Part shown: one piece after another, positions 1-8,749 of the stretch
Layout of the letters: each line of letters opens with the position of its first letter
How positions within the stretch are numbered: the first letter of the stretch is position 1
Assembly (NCBI GenBank): GCA_041905525.1
Contig: JAYRKY010000013.1
Coordinates: 30,203-94,202, forward strand
Origin: SHVO01 sp041905525
GTDB taxonomy: Bacteria; Pseudomonadota; Alphaproteobacteria; Rhodospirillales; Rhodospirillaceae
Direction of reading: 5' to 3'
DNA length: 64,000 nucleotides
Notes under the pieces: generated by a model
The model's input: the letters and a program-made list of their open reading frames with translations, nothing else
Told to the model about the DNA's origin: nothing
The model's database searches: none
Translations under genes and position numbers: made by a program

Positions 1-190
1 GATGCTGAACATTCCGGCCGATGAGCGCGGCGAGGTGAAGTTCGTCGCTCGAAACCCCAAACAGGCAGGTGAGGTGGCGTGGAAAGCGCGGCAGATTTAC
101 AGCAATGGGGTGACGGTGGAGTGGACGGAGCCGAAGGGCGGAAAACAACCGGCCGCGGTCACGCGGATCGTGGAGGCGGGCAGCAAGTAG
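1..190 (+). CDS. C-terminal fragment of a YcnI-like (DUF1775) protein
   Basis: Only the last 62 or so residues are inside the window; the frame is open to the left edge, so the ATG at base 2 is probably an internal Met. The segment ARQIYSNGVTVEWTEP followed by a PAAVTRI ending resembles the C-terminal strand pair of DUF1775/YcnI domains, in which an 'xQTYSDGxVVRWxxP...PAPVxxL' pattern is usual. YcnI proteins are secreted or periplasmic copper-binding proteins. The copper-binding N-terminus lies outside the window and cannot be checked, so the family call rests on a short resemblance. Confidence 0.5.
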   Translation, partial: MLNIPADERGEVKFVARNPKQAGEVAWKARQIYSNGVTVEWTEPKGGKQPAAVTRIVEAGSK

Positions 191-233
191 CTACGGCGAA
201 ATGAGGGGTGCGGCGCCGGCGGAGGGGCGCGGA

Positions 234-2174
234 TCAGAGGTCCGCCAGCTCATTCTTGTGGGCGTCGCTCCATCCCACTTCGAAAAGACGCTTCGAACCC
301 TGGATGCCTTTCATCTCGAAGGCGCCGCGCGGGATGAAGCCGAACTTTTGGCCCTTGCAAGCATCGACCACAGCTTGCGAGACCCAGATATTGTCTTTTG
401 ACGCTTTGTCGCAGATGCGCGCCGTCATTTGCACAGCCGCGCCGAAGAAGTCGTTTTCTTCCTCCACGGCCTCACCGGCGTTGATGCCGATGCGCAAATG
501 GACATCGATGTTGGGATTGGCGGAGTTGTGAGCGGCGATCTCGCGCTGGATCTTGATGCAAGCAGCTACGGCGGACGGGGGATCGGGGAAGGTGGCCATG
601 ATGCCGTCGCCGGTATGCTTCACTTCGCGGCCCTTATACGCCTGGATGGCGCCGCGCACGGCGGTGTTATGGGCGCGAACTGCTTTTTGGGCGCCGGCAT
701 TGCCCAGGCGCTGCGTCATCGCCGTCGAGCCGACGATATCTGTGAACACGAACGTGAACACCGACGGGATGGCAGCGCGCTTCTCCGGAAGGTTCCATTC
801 CGAAAGGAGCGCCGCGATCTGCGATGTGACGCTTGCGTTGCCGCCGAGATAGTCTTGCATCGCCTTCACGCCGGCTTGGATCATGCCGGCGTATTTCGGA
901 TTCTTGCCATGGTTCGGAAGTTCGACGCAGAAGGATTCCGCACGCTCCCCCGGCATGCCTGAGGCCTGTAACCCTTGTTTCACAACACCTAGCTGCGCTT
1001 CGCGTGGCAAGCGTTTCGATTGGCCGATCACGGAGCCGGCGCCGGCAACGTAGAGATTGAGACCGAAACGCGTGAACGTATTCAGTTCGCTGGGCGCCTG
1101 GCGCATGACATCGCCAACGAATTTCGTGAAGGTCGCCCGCGCTTCAGCTTCAGCGGCGGGCGGCTGCGGAGTGGTAGGTTTGGACGGCGGTGTATCCTTC
1201 TTCGCCTCCGGCTTCGGCGCGGCTTGCGCAGGGCGGGGCGGGGCGGGTGGCGCTTCAGGGTGTTGAGCCGTCTGGGGCTGCGGTTGTGCCTCGGGCGGTG
1301 CCGGCGCGTTATCGGTGACGACGGCGGTCTCCATCTCGGCGTCGAGGGACGGCGGAGGTTCCTCCGCGTCCAATTCGGCATCGATGGCGGCGCTTTCCGC
1401 CTCCAACTCTTCGGGCGCTCCGTTTTCAACGGAAACCTGGTCGAATTCGGCGTCCTGGGCCGGCTTCTTCGGCGGCGCGGCCGTCATCATCATTTCCGGC
1501 CCGGGCACGCGCTTGGGAGGAGGCGGGCTGGATTTCAGCATCCCAAGGATGCCGAATTGCTTTTGTAGATTAACGAACATGGCCATGAAGAAGCTGAGCA
1601 CGAATGTGCCCGCAACCATCGGGGTGTAGTCTCGCTGCGGTAGGATGTTCATGTCGACAAGGCCGGCGACGGCGATCGCCGCGGCGACGGCGCAAAGGAT
1701 GGAGATCGCGGCCGACGTCCCAAGAACGATCAAGAAGCGCGTGACTGCGCCACGCTGCTTCTTCTTTTTCTTCTTCACTGTCTTGCGGACAGGCGCCGCT
1801 TGAAAGGCGGCCGGCTTCGCTTGCTTCTGCGCCTGGGGCTGCGTGGGAGCGGCAGGGCGGGGGGCAGGACGCGGCGCGGCCGGTGCCTGTTTCTTTGGTT
1901 TCGCAGGCGCTTTCCCGCCCGCCGGACCGACGCCGAACATGTCGTCCGAGTCATTGATGTTCTTCGCCTTGGCGCTTTGCCAGGTAATGACATCCTCGGT
2001 GGTATTATTTTCGGAGTTGAAGGTCTCGCGGACGACGCGGGTCGCGTAGCCTTCCTTCTGCTCGACGGTCTTGGCCTCTTCAATGGCGAGCTCGCGCTGG
2101 CTTGCTTCAAACGAGGCATGAAGCTGCCATCGGCCGTTCTGGTGATAATAGACCTCGAATGTGTCGCGCGACAT
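234..2174 (-). CDS. membrane-anchored class III adenylate/guanylate cyclase
   Basis: 646 aa. Predicted to make a cyclic nucleotide at the cytoplasmic face. A novel N-terminal module (about residues 5-62, starting FEVYYHQNGRW) is followed by a Pro/Ala/Lys-rich linker, a lysine patch near 131-141, two membrane helices (about 146-173 and 184-203), a long acidic and proline-rich linker, a helical region (about 350-465) and a C-terminal CHD cyclase domain from about 471. Metal-binding aspartates are present in FTDIVGST (D479) and HTGDGIMA (D523), and the transition-state Arg is in QMTARICD, where the usual Asn is Gln. Whether the product is cAMP or cGMP is not settled. The next gene on the same strand is a degenerate paralogue with the same N-terminal module. 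Confidence 0.85.
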   Translation of the reverse strand: MSRDTFEVYYHQNGRWQLHASFEASQRELAIEEAKTVEQKEGYATRVVRETFNSENNTTEDVITWQSAKAKNINDSDDMFGVGPAGGKAPAKPKKQAPAAPRPAPRPAAPTQPQAQKQAKPAAFQAAPVRKTVKKKKKKQRGAVTRFLIVLGTSAAISILCAVAAAIAVAGLVDMNILPQRDYTPMVAGTFVLSFFMAMFVNLQKQFGILGMLKSSPPPPKRVPGPEMMMTAAPPKKPAQDAEFDQVSVENGAPEELEAESAAIDAELDAEEPPPSLDAEMETAVVTDNAPAPPEAQPQPQTAQHPEAPPAPPRPAQAAPKPEAKKDTPPSKPTTPQPPAAEAEARATFTKFVGDVMRQAPSELNTFTRFGLNLYVAGAGSVIGQSKRLPREAQLGVVKQGLQASGMPGERAESFCVELPNHGKNPKYAGMIQAGVKAMQDYLGGNASVTSQIAALLSEWNLPEKRAAIPSVFTFVFTDIVGSTAMTQRLGNAGAQKAVRAHNTAVRGAIQAYKGREVKHTGDGIMATFPDPPSAVAACIKIQREIAAHNSANPNIDVHLRIGINAGEAVEEENDFFGAAVQMTARICDKASKDNIWVSQAVVDACKGQKFGFIPRGAFEMKGIQGSKRLFEVGWSDAHKNELADL

Positions 2175-2351
2175 TGTTTACCAACTCCGCGCGCGCTCCC
2201 AGAACTCGCGATGGCGCTCGCGGACTTTGACTCCCTTAACTCACTGGTGACCTAGTTCTTTTTTGGTCAACCGCAACCGGCATGCCGGCCGCTTAACATG
2301 CGGAAAATACCCTAAGGATGGATTAAGCATCGCGCGCGAAAACGCGTTTGT

Positions 2352-4322
2352 TTACGGCGCGTTAATGGCCTGCGGCTGACCCGCAGCGCCCAATCCCTGG
2401 GCCGGGATGTGATGATAGAGGGCGGGCTCTTCCTCACTGGCGTCCGTGGGAATCCTCACCAGCGCCGTCGGGTCGCTTTCGCCAGCCGGGGCCTGCGGGG
2501 GCAGTGCGCCGGCGGCGTGACCGACCCGCCATTCGGCCAGGATCTCTCCATTGACCGCCTGTTCCACGGCAGTCTGGGCCTGGCGGTAAAGGCCTGCGGT
2601 GATGAGAGGGTCATCGTGACCGGAATCCTCAACCACGCCGACGGCAAGCATCGAACCGGCGCTGGCCGTGAATCGGCGTTGAATCTCGATAGCCGCGGCG
2701 ACGGCGGTGCCCGCCTGCCGGAAGCGGGCGAAGATCCCGCTGCCTGTATGTTTCACCTCGTGTCCGTGGTGGGTGCCAAGAACGCTCCGCACCACGCTGT
2801 TATGCACACCCATCGCCGCATCGCGGCGGGCGTCGAGGCCGACGTCCGTGATCTCGTCCGAAGCCGCAGGATGAGTCACGCGAAGCTCGGTCAGGAGATA
2901 GATGTCCGGTAGGTCTGCCTCCATCGGCGTGGGTTCGATCACTGGAGCCGGTGCGGCGGGTTGTCCGAACGGCGTACGCCACCCCGCAAGGGCCACCGTC
3001 AGGATCCTCGCCACATCCTCGCCCTCAAGGTGCTTTGAGAGCGCGGAGCGCCCGATATTCACAAGGTTCGCATTGGCGGGCACAGCGACCAGTGTCTCAA
3101 TCTGAGCGAGGAACGCGGCGATACTTGCGGGAGCCATCCCGAAAAGAGACAGCCCCTCTTCGATCAACTGTTTGCGCCCGTCGTCGCCCGCGCGCGCGCT
3201 ATCCGCAAGCGCGGCGGCGGCGCCGGCCATCACTAGCGAAACGCCGCGGCGGGTGACCGGGTCGTCGGGCATCGTCCCGGTGACGGCAGGGCGTAGAACC
3301 TCGCCGGCGAACTTGCCGATAATGGCGCGTTCGAGAGGAAGAGGCTCGATCGCGGCTTTTTTCGCGGCTTCTGCGGCTTGCTCTGCAGCCGCCGCGCGTT
3401 GTTTGGCCGCTTCCACGGCCGCCTGTTCCGCCAAGGCTTTCTCTTTCGCCTCTTTTTCCTGACGCTCTTTCTGTCCGCGCTTTTCCCGTTTCTTCTGCGC
3501 GGCGGTGGTTTCGCCGGCGAGAAGATCGCGCAGTTGCGGCGATACTTCCGGCGCGGGCGCGGGCAGCGGCGGTGGATCGTAAACGGCGACCTCGGGTGGG
3601 GACGGGGGATCGCCGCGCATCATCTTCAATTCGTCTAGCGCGCGTTCGGCCTCCGCAAGCGCCAACGCGGAGGGCTGTTTCGGTCTCACTCTCGGCGCAA
3701 TTTTCGCGGCGAGCGACTTCACATTGTCTTCGGCTCTTTCCTCTTTCTGCGGCGACTGCTGCCACAGGTAAGTGAGCACGCGGTGGAGCGGTAACTTCGA
3801 TCGCCACAGCGACAAGAAGAAGAAGAGGAAGAAGACCGCATACGCGTAGGTGAGGATGGTGGTCGAGAGGTTCCCGCTAATGGGTAAGCCGGCCTCGATC
3901 GAGCGCTTCATTCCCCAGGAGATGACGACAGTCGAGATGGTCGCCGCCACGAGGCTGAACACCGCCGCGACGAAGCCTTGCATCAGATACTGGCGAAGGC
4001 CGACACGGCGCCGCGCGTCGGACCCGCCTCGGGCCGCGCTCGCGCCGCGGGCTAAGCTCTGGGGGCGGCCGGGACGACGGGCGGTTTTCCCGTTTTCACG
4101 GAGCTCGCGCGCCTTCGGACTCACATAGGCGGTGACGAGCTCGCTTTCGTTGGTTTCCGGAAAATACGTCTCGACGACGACTTTCGTCGGGAAACCTGTC
4201 GTGTATTCCGTGTTTCGGGCGTCCATGATGGCCGCCTTGCGCTGGTCGCTGCCGTAGCGCGCATGAATCGTCCATCGCCCGTGCTCAAGCACGTAGACCT
4301 CGAATTGGGTGATGGCCAACAT
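2352..4322 (-). CDS. degenerate cyclase paralogue (pseudo-cyclase), membrane protein
   Basis: 656 aa, upstream of and parallel to the intact cyclase. It has the same architecture: N-terminal module (FEVYVLEHGRW...), two membrane helices (about 110-175), a charged coiled-coil-like Glu/Lys/Ala stretch around 280-325, a helical region, then a cyclase-like domain. The first metal site FTDIVGST reads LLTELRVTH here (Asp to Glu) and the second, HTGDGI, reads HTGSGI (Asp to Ser), while the surrounding HEVKHTG and AIEIQRRF segments stay alignable. The domain is also shortened after that point. Catalysis by the two-metal mechanism is therefore unlikely. A regulatory or heterodimeric role with the neighbour is inference. 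Confidence 0.75.
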   Translation of the reverse strand: MLAITQFEVYVLEHGRWTIHARYGSDQRKAAIMDARNTEYTTGFPTKVVVETYFPETNESELVTAYVSPKARELRENGKTARRPGRPQSLARGASAARGGSDARRRVGLRQYLMQGFVAAVFSLVAATISTVVISWGMKRSIEAGLPISGNLSTTILTYAYAVFFLFFFLSLWRSKLPLHRVLTYLWQQSPQKEERAEDNVKSLAAKIAPRVRPKQPSALALAEAERALDELKMMRGDPPSPPEVAVYDPPPLPAPAPEVSPQLRDLLAGETTAAQKKREKRGQKERQEKEAKEKALAEQAAVEAAKQRAAAAEQAAEAAKKAAIEPLPLERAIIGKFAGEVLRPAVTGTMPDDPVTRRGVSLVMAGAAAALADSARAGDDGRKQLIEEGLSLFGMAPASIAAFLAQIETLVAVPANANLVNIGRSALSKHLEGEDVARILTVALAGWRTPFGQPAAPAPVIEPTPMEADLPDIYLLTELRVTHPAASDEITDVGLDARRDAAMGVHNSVVRSVLGTHHGHEVKHTGSGIFARFRQAGTAVAAAIEIQRRFTASAGSMLAVGVVEDSGHDDPLITAGLYRQAQTAVEQAVNGEILAEWRVGHAAGALPPQAPAGESDPTALVRIPTDASEEEPALYHHIPAQGLGAAGQPQAINAP

Positions 4323-4433
4323 GTCTAAGTCCGCTTATCTGGCGCCAACGATCCCCCGACCAATTCCCCGCCGGGCTATTAACGTTTAGGCGACGCTAAG
4401 GTTGCGGGAGCGCCCCGCCGGACAAGCAGTCTA

Positions 4434-4467
4434 ACACAAAAAAGCCGCACCGGAGGCCGGTGCGGCT
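4434..4467 (-). terminator. rho-independent terminator of rpmE
   Basis: An 11-bp perfect stem (AGCCGCACCGG at 4443-4453 against 4457-4467) with loop AGG. On the minus strand it is followed by TTTTTTGTG (complement of 4442-4434). It lies directly downstream of rpmE. Confidence 0.9.
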
Positions 4468-4510
4468 ACTAGATTTAGTGGTGCGGAACGTCCCGAAAGA
4501 CGTCCAGGCC

Positions 4511-4735
4511 TTACTTTTTGGAACCGAAGGCCTTGAAACGCTTGTTGAATTTGGCCAACTGGCCGCCGGAATCGATCATACGGTGCACGCCGGTCCACGC
4601 CGGGTGGCTCTTCGGATCGATTTCAAGGCGCAGAATGTCTCCCGCTTTGCCGTAGGTGCTGCGGGTCATGTACTCGCTACCGTCGGTCATGATGACCTTA
4701 ATGTCATGGTAGTCGGGGTGAATATCCTTCTTCAT
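4511..4735 (-). CDS. rpmE: 50S ribosomal protein L31, zinc-free type
   Basis: 74 aa, full family length. It starts MKKDIHPDYHDIKV and carries the typical L31 segments 'GDILRLEIDPKSHPAWTG' and 'FNKRFKAFG'. L31 bridges the ribosomal subunits. The Cys ligands of the zinc-binding (C+) form are absent, so this is the C- type, as is common in alphaproteobacteria. It is transcribed alone and ends at a strong terminator. Confidence 0.95.
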   Translation of the reverse strand: MKKDIHPDYHDIKVIMTDGSEYMTRSTYGKAGDILRLEIDPKSHPAWTGVHRMIDSGGQLAKFNKRFKAFGSKK

Positions 4736-4991
4736 CGCGCGCCTCTAAAACCTGGAAAACCGGCCGGAAAGCCGGAAAGGCGGCTGTATATAGCGTTCGG
4801 TTCCGCCCCGCAAGGCCCGGGACAGGGCGGCAGAGGCGAAAAACGGCGCGTTGGTAGGGCGGTCGCCCGGCCCCTTAGGCCCAATGTCACGCCCGGACGG
4901 AAGGCGCCACACTGCTCTTCCACCCCCTATTTGTTGAACAGCGGCATGCTTTTGGAAGGCCTAGGGAGGCCGGGGGGCGGAGGAGAGGCCA

Positions 4992-5195
4992 ATGGATCCA
5001 GACCGCAAGCTCGCTGAAATTCAAAATATCGTCGCCCTGTGGCGGCCGGGCGTGCACGCCCTCACAAGCCAGGAAGCCATGCGCGAAATCGAGAGTATCC
5101 TCCAGGAATTGCCTCGTCCGGAGACAACCTTGCCGGTTCAGGTGTCGGCGCATTTGGGGGGCTCTTTTCCGGCTCGACCAAGGTTTTCAAGTTAG
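4992..5195 (+). CDS. small hypothetical protein
   Basis: 67 aa, not recognised. The support is a good ribosome binding site (GGAGGAGAGG at about 4978-4987, 5 nt before the ATG) and a plausible helical N-terminal half (DPDRKLAEIQNIVALW...). The C-terminal third is low in information. It lies between rpmE (divergent) and another small protein on the same strand. Confidence 0.45.
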   Translation: MDPDRKLAEIQNIVALWRPGVHALTSQEAMREIESILQELPRPETTLPVQVSAHLGGSFPARPRFSS

Positions 5196-5256
5196 GTGAC
5201 GAACATTCTCACGCTCCGGCGTTGTCATAGGGACAGTTTGGACACGTGGGATTCAT

Positions 5257-5442
5257 ATGCAGTTCACCGAGGGCGAGATTGAACGCTCCGCCGCCCTTTT
5301 AGCGCAGAGATACGGCGCGGACGCGTTGCCCATGGCTACGCGCCGACTAAGGCAGCTTGCGAGGACCGATGATTCCGTTGGGGCCGAGGTTTGGCAGAGG
5401 ATCGTGGACGCGCTCGAGAAAATCTCGCGGCCGCTGCATTAA
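5257..5442 (+). CDS. small conserved-looking hypothetical protein
   Basis: 61 aa, acidic and helical. The pattern 'EIxRxAxLLxxRYGxDA...A..RxxxL...D...G.xVWxRIVxAIExI' resembles a family of 55-65-residue alphaproteobacterial proteins of unknown function that often lie beside housekeeping genes. No membrane segment, signal peptide or cysteine is present. The ATG at 5257 is the only start that keeps the whole pattern. Confidence 0.55.
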   Translation: MQFTEGEIERSAALLAQRYGADALPMATRRLRQLARTDDSVGAEVWQRIVDALEKISRPLH

Positions 5443-5579
5443 CGCACTTTTCTAGGCAACCCTGCGTTTTCACGTCCACAGCCATGCTCCTAGTAGAGGT
5501 GGCGCGGCGGGTCACGTTCGACTATACCTGCGCCACCCGGCGTCCTCATGTGGCGCACAATCCCCATTAAGGTTTCAAC

Positions 5580-7589
5580 GTGGCGTTTCCCCATACTACT
5601 TCCGCGCTCGCGCGCGCTTTGACCGAGCGCGCCTACACCGATCCGACGGAGGTGCAAACCGCCGTTCTGGCGCCCGCGACCGCGGGTCGCGACCTTCTGG
5701 TGTCCGCGCAAACGGGATCGGGAAAGACGCTGGCTTTCGGGCTTTCCATCGCCGTCACATGCTTGGACGGCGCCGACGTATTGCCGCCCGCCGACAATCC
5801 GCTAGCGCTCGTCGTCGCACCGACCCGTGAGCTTGCGCTGCAGGTTCAGCGCGAGCTCACTTGGCTTTACCAACATATCGGCGCGCGTATCGTGTCTTGT
5901 GTCGGGGGCATGGACCCTCGCGCCGAGCGGCGCGAACTGAACGCCGGCTGTCATTTCGTGGTGGGGACTCCCGGTCGCCTCCGCGATCACCTCGAGCGCG
6001 GGAGCCTGCGCGTTGGACAGCTGAAGGCCGTCGTTCTCGACGAGGCGGACGAGATGCTCGACCTCGGTTTCCGTGAGGATCTCGAGTTTATCTTGGAGGC
6101 GACACCCAAAGAGCGGCGGACGCTTCTTTTCTCGGCGACCTTGCCGCGCGACATCGTTGAGCTTGCAAAGAATTATCAGAACGACGCTTTGCGCATCCAG
6201 GCGGCCGGGGAAAAGCGCGCGCACGCCGACATCGAATACCGCGCCATGCGAATTGCCGCCCAGGACGGCGTGCACGCCGTCGTCAATATCATCCGCTTCA
6301 TCGACTCGCCCGCATCGATCGTCTTCTGCAACACGCGTGACGGTGTTCGCCATCTTCACGCCGCGCTCGTCGAGCGCGGATTCTCGGCGGTTTCGTTGTC
6401 CGGGGAGTTCAGCCAGGAAGAGCGAAATCACGCGTTGCAGGCATTGCGCGACGGCCGCGCGCGCATTTGCGTGGCGACAGATGTGGCGGCGCGCGGGATC
6501 GATCTTCCCAATCTCGGCTTGGTGGTTCACGCCGATCTTCCGAATGATGCGGAAACTCTCCAGCACCGCAGCGGCCGTACAGGCCGCGCGGGGCGTAAGG
6601 GAATCTCGATATTGCTGGTCACACCCGCCGTCCATCGAAAGGCGGAACGTCTGCTGGCCCACGCCAATATCAAAGCATCTTGGGTCAATGCGCCGTCCCC
6701 TGACGCCATCCGCCAACTCGACAATGTGCGCCTGCTGGAAAGCGTGCTGACCGCGGAAGCGGGGGAGGCGGAGGATTTCGAACTCGCCAAGCAGCTTCTT
6801 TCGCAGCGGTCAGCCGAGGAGATCGCCGCCGCTTTGGTACGCAGCTACCGCGCGCGGTTGCCGGCCCCCGAAGATCTCATGGACACCGGTATGCCGGAGA
6901 AGCGCGAACCGCGCAGCGGACTTGCGAGCGCCGAGTGGTTCCGCATGAATGTGGGCCGCCATCGCAAGGCTGATCCGAAGTGGCTGATCCCCGAAATCTG
7001 CCGCCAGGGGGGAGTCACAAAGCGCGAGATCGGCGCCATTCGCATCTTTGACGACGAGACCAAGTTCGAGATTGCGACTGAAGCTGCCGAAGCCTTCGCG
7101 GCCAAAGTCGCCAAGGTGACCAAAGGCGACATCCATATCTCGCCCAGTGACGCGCCGGCGGGTGGCGGTCACGTGCGGCGTACTACGCGCGAACATCGTC
7201 GCGACGATCGCGCGCCGCGCCCGGGTAAGGAGTTCCAGGGCAGAGGGTTCCGCGGCAAAAACTTCCGCGACAAAGACGGGCGCGACAAGGATTTCCGCGA
7301 TAAGGACCGTGATAAGAAACCTTTCGGGGGAGATAAGCCCTTCGGCCGTAAGCGCGAAGATCGCGACGTCACTGCGCCGCGTGAGAACTTCGGCCACGCC
7401 CACCCGAAAGCGGCCCACCAAAAGCCGGCTCAAGACAATGGCGCGCGCAAACCAGGTCAAGAGCGGCCGGTGCACGGTAAACGACCACAAGGCAAGGACC
7501 ACGGGAAACCGAAGTGGGCCGGACACGGCAAAAGCCAATCGAAAGACGGCGTGAAACTGGATCGGAAGTTTCAGAAGCGTCCGAAGTAA
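5580..7589 (+). CDS. DEAD-box ATP-dependent RNA helicase with DbpA-type RNA-binding domain
   Basis: 669 aa, GTG start. The RecA-like core has the Q motif (Q26), Walker A AQTGSGKT (43-50), PTRELA (81-86), TPGR (130-133), DEAD (154-157), SAT (185-187) and motif VI HRSGRTGRAG. A DbpA-like RNA-binding domain follows near 465-525 (WFRMNVGRHRKADPKWL...). The tail from about 530 is rich in Arg, Lys, Asp and Gly with repeated RDKD units. This is the CsdA/DeaD-type layout: ATP-driven remodelling of structured RNA in ribosome assembly or cold adaptation. The exact orthologue (DeaD versus a separate alphaproteobacterial helicase) cannot be settled here. Confidence 0.9.
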   Translation: MAFPHTTSALARALTERAYTDPTEVQTAVLAPATAGRDLLVSAQTGSGKTLAFGLSIAVTCLDGADVLPPADNPLALVVAPTRELALQVQRELTWLYQHIGARIVSCVGGMDPRAERRELNAGCHFVVGTPGRLRDHLERGSLRVGQLKAVVLDEADEMLDLGFREDLEFILEATPKERRTLLFSATLPRDIVELAKNYQNDALRIQAAGEKRAHADIEYRAMRIAAQDGVHAVVNIIRFIDSPASIVFCNTRDGVRHLHAALVERGFSAVSLSGEFSQEERNHALQALRDGRARICVATDVAARGIDLPNLGLVVHADLPNDAETLQHRSGRTGRAGRKGISILLVTPAVHRKAERLLAHANIKASWVNAPSPDAIRQLDNVRLLESVLTAEAGEAEDFELAKQLLSQRSAEEIAAALVRSYRARLPAPEDLMDTGMPEKREPRSGLASAEWFRMNVGRHRKADPKWLIPEICRQGGVTKREIGAIRIFDDETKFEIATEAAEAFAAKVAKVTKGDIHISPSDAPAGGGHVRRTTREHRRDDRAPRPGKEFQGRGFRGKNFRDKDGRDKDFRDKDRDKKPFGGDKPFGRKREDRDVTAPRENFGHAHPKAAHQKPAQDNGARKPGQERPVHGKRPQGKDHGKPKWAGHGKSQSKDGVKLDRKFQKRPK

Positions 7590-7697
7590 GGCGCCGGGGG
7601 GCTTGCTCATTCACTTTAACTTCGGCCGGCGCGGATCATGTCCATCGGTCTGCCGAGGGTGTGGAGGGCGACCGCGAACGGCAGTAAACTGACGCGT

Positions 7698-8197
7698 ATG
7701 ACTCTTGCGATCTCAAAGGCCGATCTCAATGACGCTGCAGCCATTGCGGAGCTGGGACGCATCACGTTCGCGGAAACCTTCACGCACTACGAGCCTGAAG
7801 ACCTCGCAGCCTTTCTGGAAGAGAAGTATCAACCCAAGATCTTTCGGGAAATCATCGCCTCGCCCGAGGAGATGATCTTCAAGGCCACCCTCGAGGACAA
7901 ACTGGTCGGATATGCGCACGCCGGCCGTTGTGCGCTTCCCCATCCCGATGTCACAGCAAACTGCGGAGAGTTGAAGCGCCTCTACGTCAAAGTGGGTCAT
8001 CAGGGCGCTGGGATCGGTAGCGGCCTGCTTACCGCAGCCCTCGATTGGCTGGTGCGGCCTGGGCGCAAGATTTGGATCGGCGTCTGAACTTTCGTGCCCA
8101 AAAGCTTTACGAAAGCCATGGTTTCAGAAAAGTCGGAGACTATAAGTTTGCCGTCGGAAAGGCTCTCGACGAAGAATTTATTCTGATGCGGGAATAG
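7698..8197 (+). pseudogene. GNAT N-acetyltransferase interrupted by a frameshift
   Basis: The frame opens at ATG 7698 (MTLAISKADLNDAAAIAEL) and runs through the acetyl-CoA-binding segment 'RLYVKVGHQGAGIGSGLL' to WIGV, then stops at TGA 8085-8087. The rest of a typical GNAT C-terminus (NFRAQKLYESHGFRKVGDY, ending EEFILMRE) continues at once in another frame from 8087 to the TAG at 8195-8197. Family members usually read GVWSENFRAQ at this point, so a short deletion that is not a multiple of three fits. It could also be a sequencing error. A translated product would lack the last beta strands. Confidence 0.75.
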
Positions 8198-8395
8198 TGA
8201 GGTATAACGCCTGCACGTGCCGATTGTTCCCTCACGCCTGCGAACTTCTCCGCGTTGAAAATCCGCCGACTCAAAATATATAGACTCCAGTAGGCGGGCG
8301 CGCGCGACGCCGGATGTCAGGCCTTTAGGAGTAGGGCGATCCAACAGCCATCAGCTGGGGACAGCACAAAGGTTGCGAAGAAGGACTCGTGCACC

Positions 8396-8749
8396 GTGCT
8401 TGTGGTGGACGACGAGACCCTTGTGCGCGCTCTTGTGAGCGAGATGTTGCGCGAGCTTGGTTATGCTGTGTGCGAAGCAAACTCGGCGAAGAGCGCGCTC
8501 GCGCTGATCAAGAAGGGAGCGTCGATCGCTACCGTCATCACCGACATTCGCATGCCGGACATCTCGGGTATCGAACTGGCAGGTCTTATTCGCCGGGCGC
8601 GCCCTGAGGTGCGCGTCATTTACATGACCGCATACGCCAAGGAAGCGGCACAGAGTGGCAGTCAGTTGCTGCAGCATGACGTGCTGGTTAAGCCGTTCAC
8701 TTTCGGCCAGCTCGAAAGTGTGATGATTGAGCGCCTTCAAAAACACTAG
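8396..8749 (+). CDS. single-domain response regulator (CheY-like receiver)
   Basis: 117 aa, receiver domain only. The N-terminal acidic pair (VVDDE), the phospho-acceptor Asp in VITDIRMPD, the Thr in YMTAYA and the Lys in VKPF are all present. No in-frame ATG exists before the upstream stop at 8291. GTG 8396 has AAGAAGGAC about 9 nt upstream and is the best start. No histidine kinase is adjacent. Its stop overlaps that of the convergent dpaL-like gene. Confidence 0.85.
   Translation: MLVVDDETLVRALVSEMLRELGYAVCEANSAKSALALIKKGASIATVITDIRMPDISGIELAGLIRRARPEVRVIYMTAYAKEAAQSGSQLLQHDVLVKPFTFGQLESVMIERLQKH

Noticed and set aside
2..190. Complete 62-residue gene starting at base 2
   Set aside because: The frame is open to the window edge and the sequence looks like the C-terminal end of a longer secreted protein.
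8000..8344. Minus-strand frame across the GNAT gene end as a separate gene
   Set aside because: No ribosome binding site or recognisable motif; the opposite strand holds the clear continuation of the acetyltransferase in a shifted frame.
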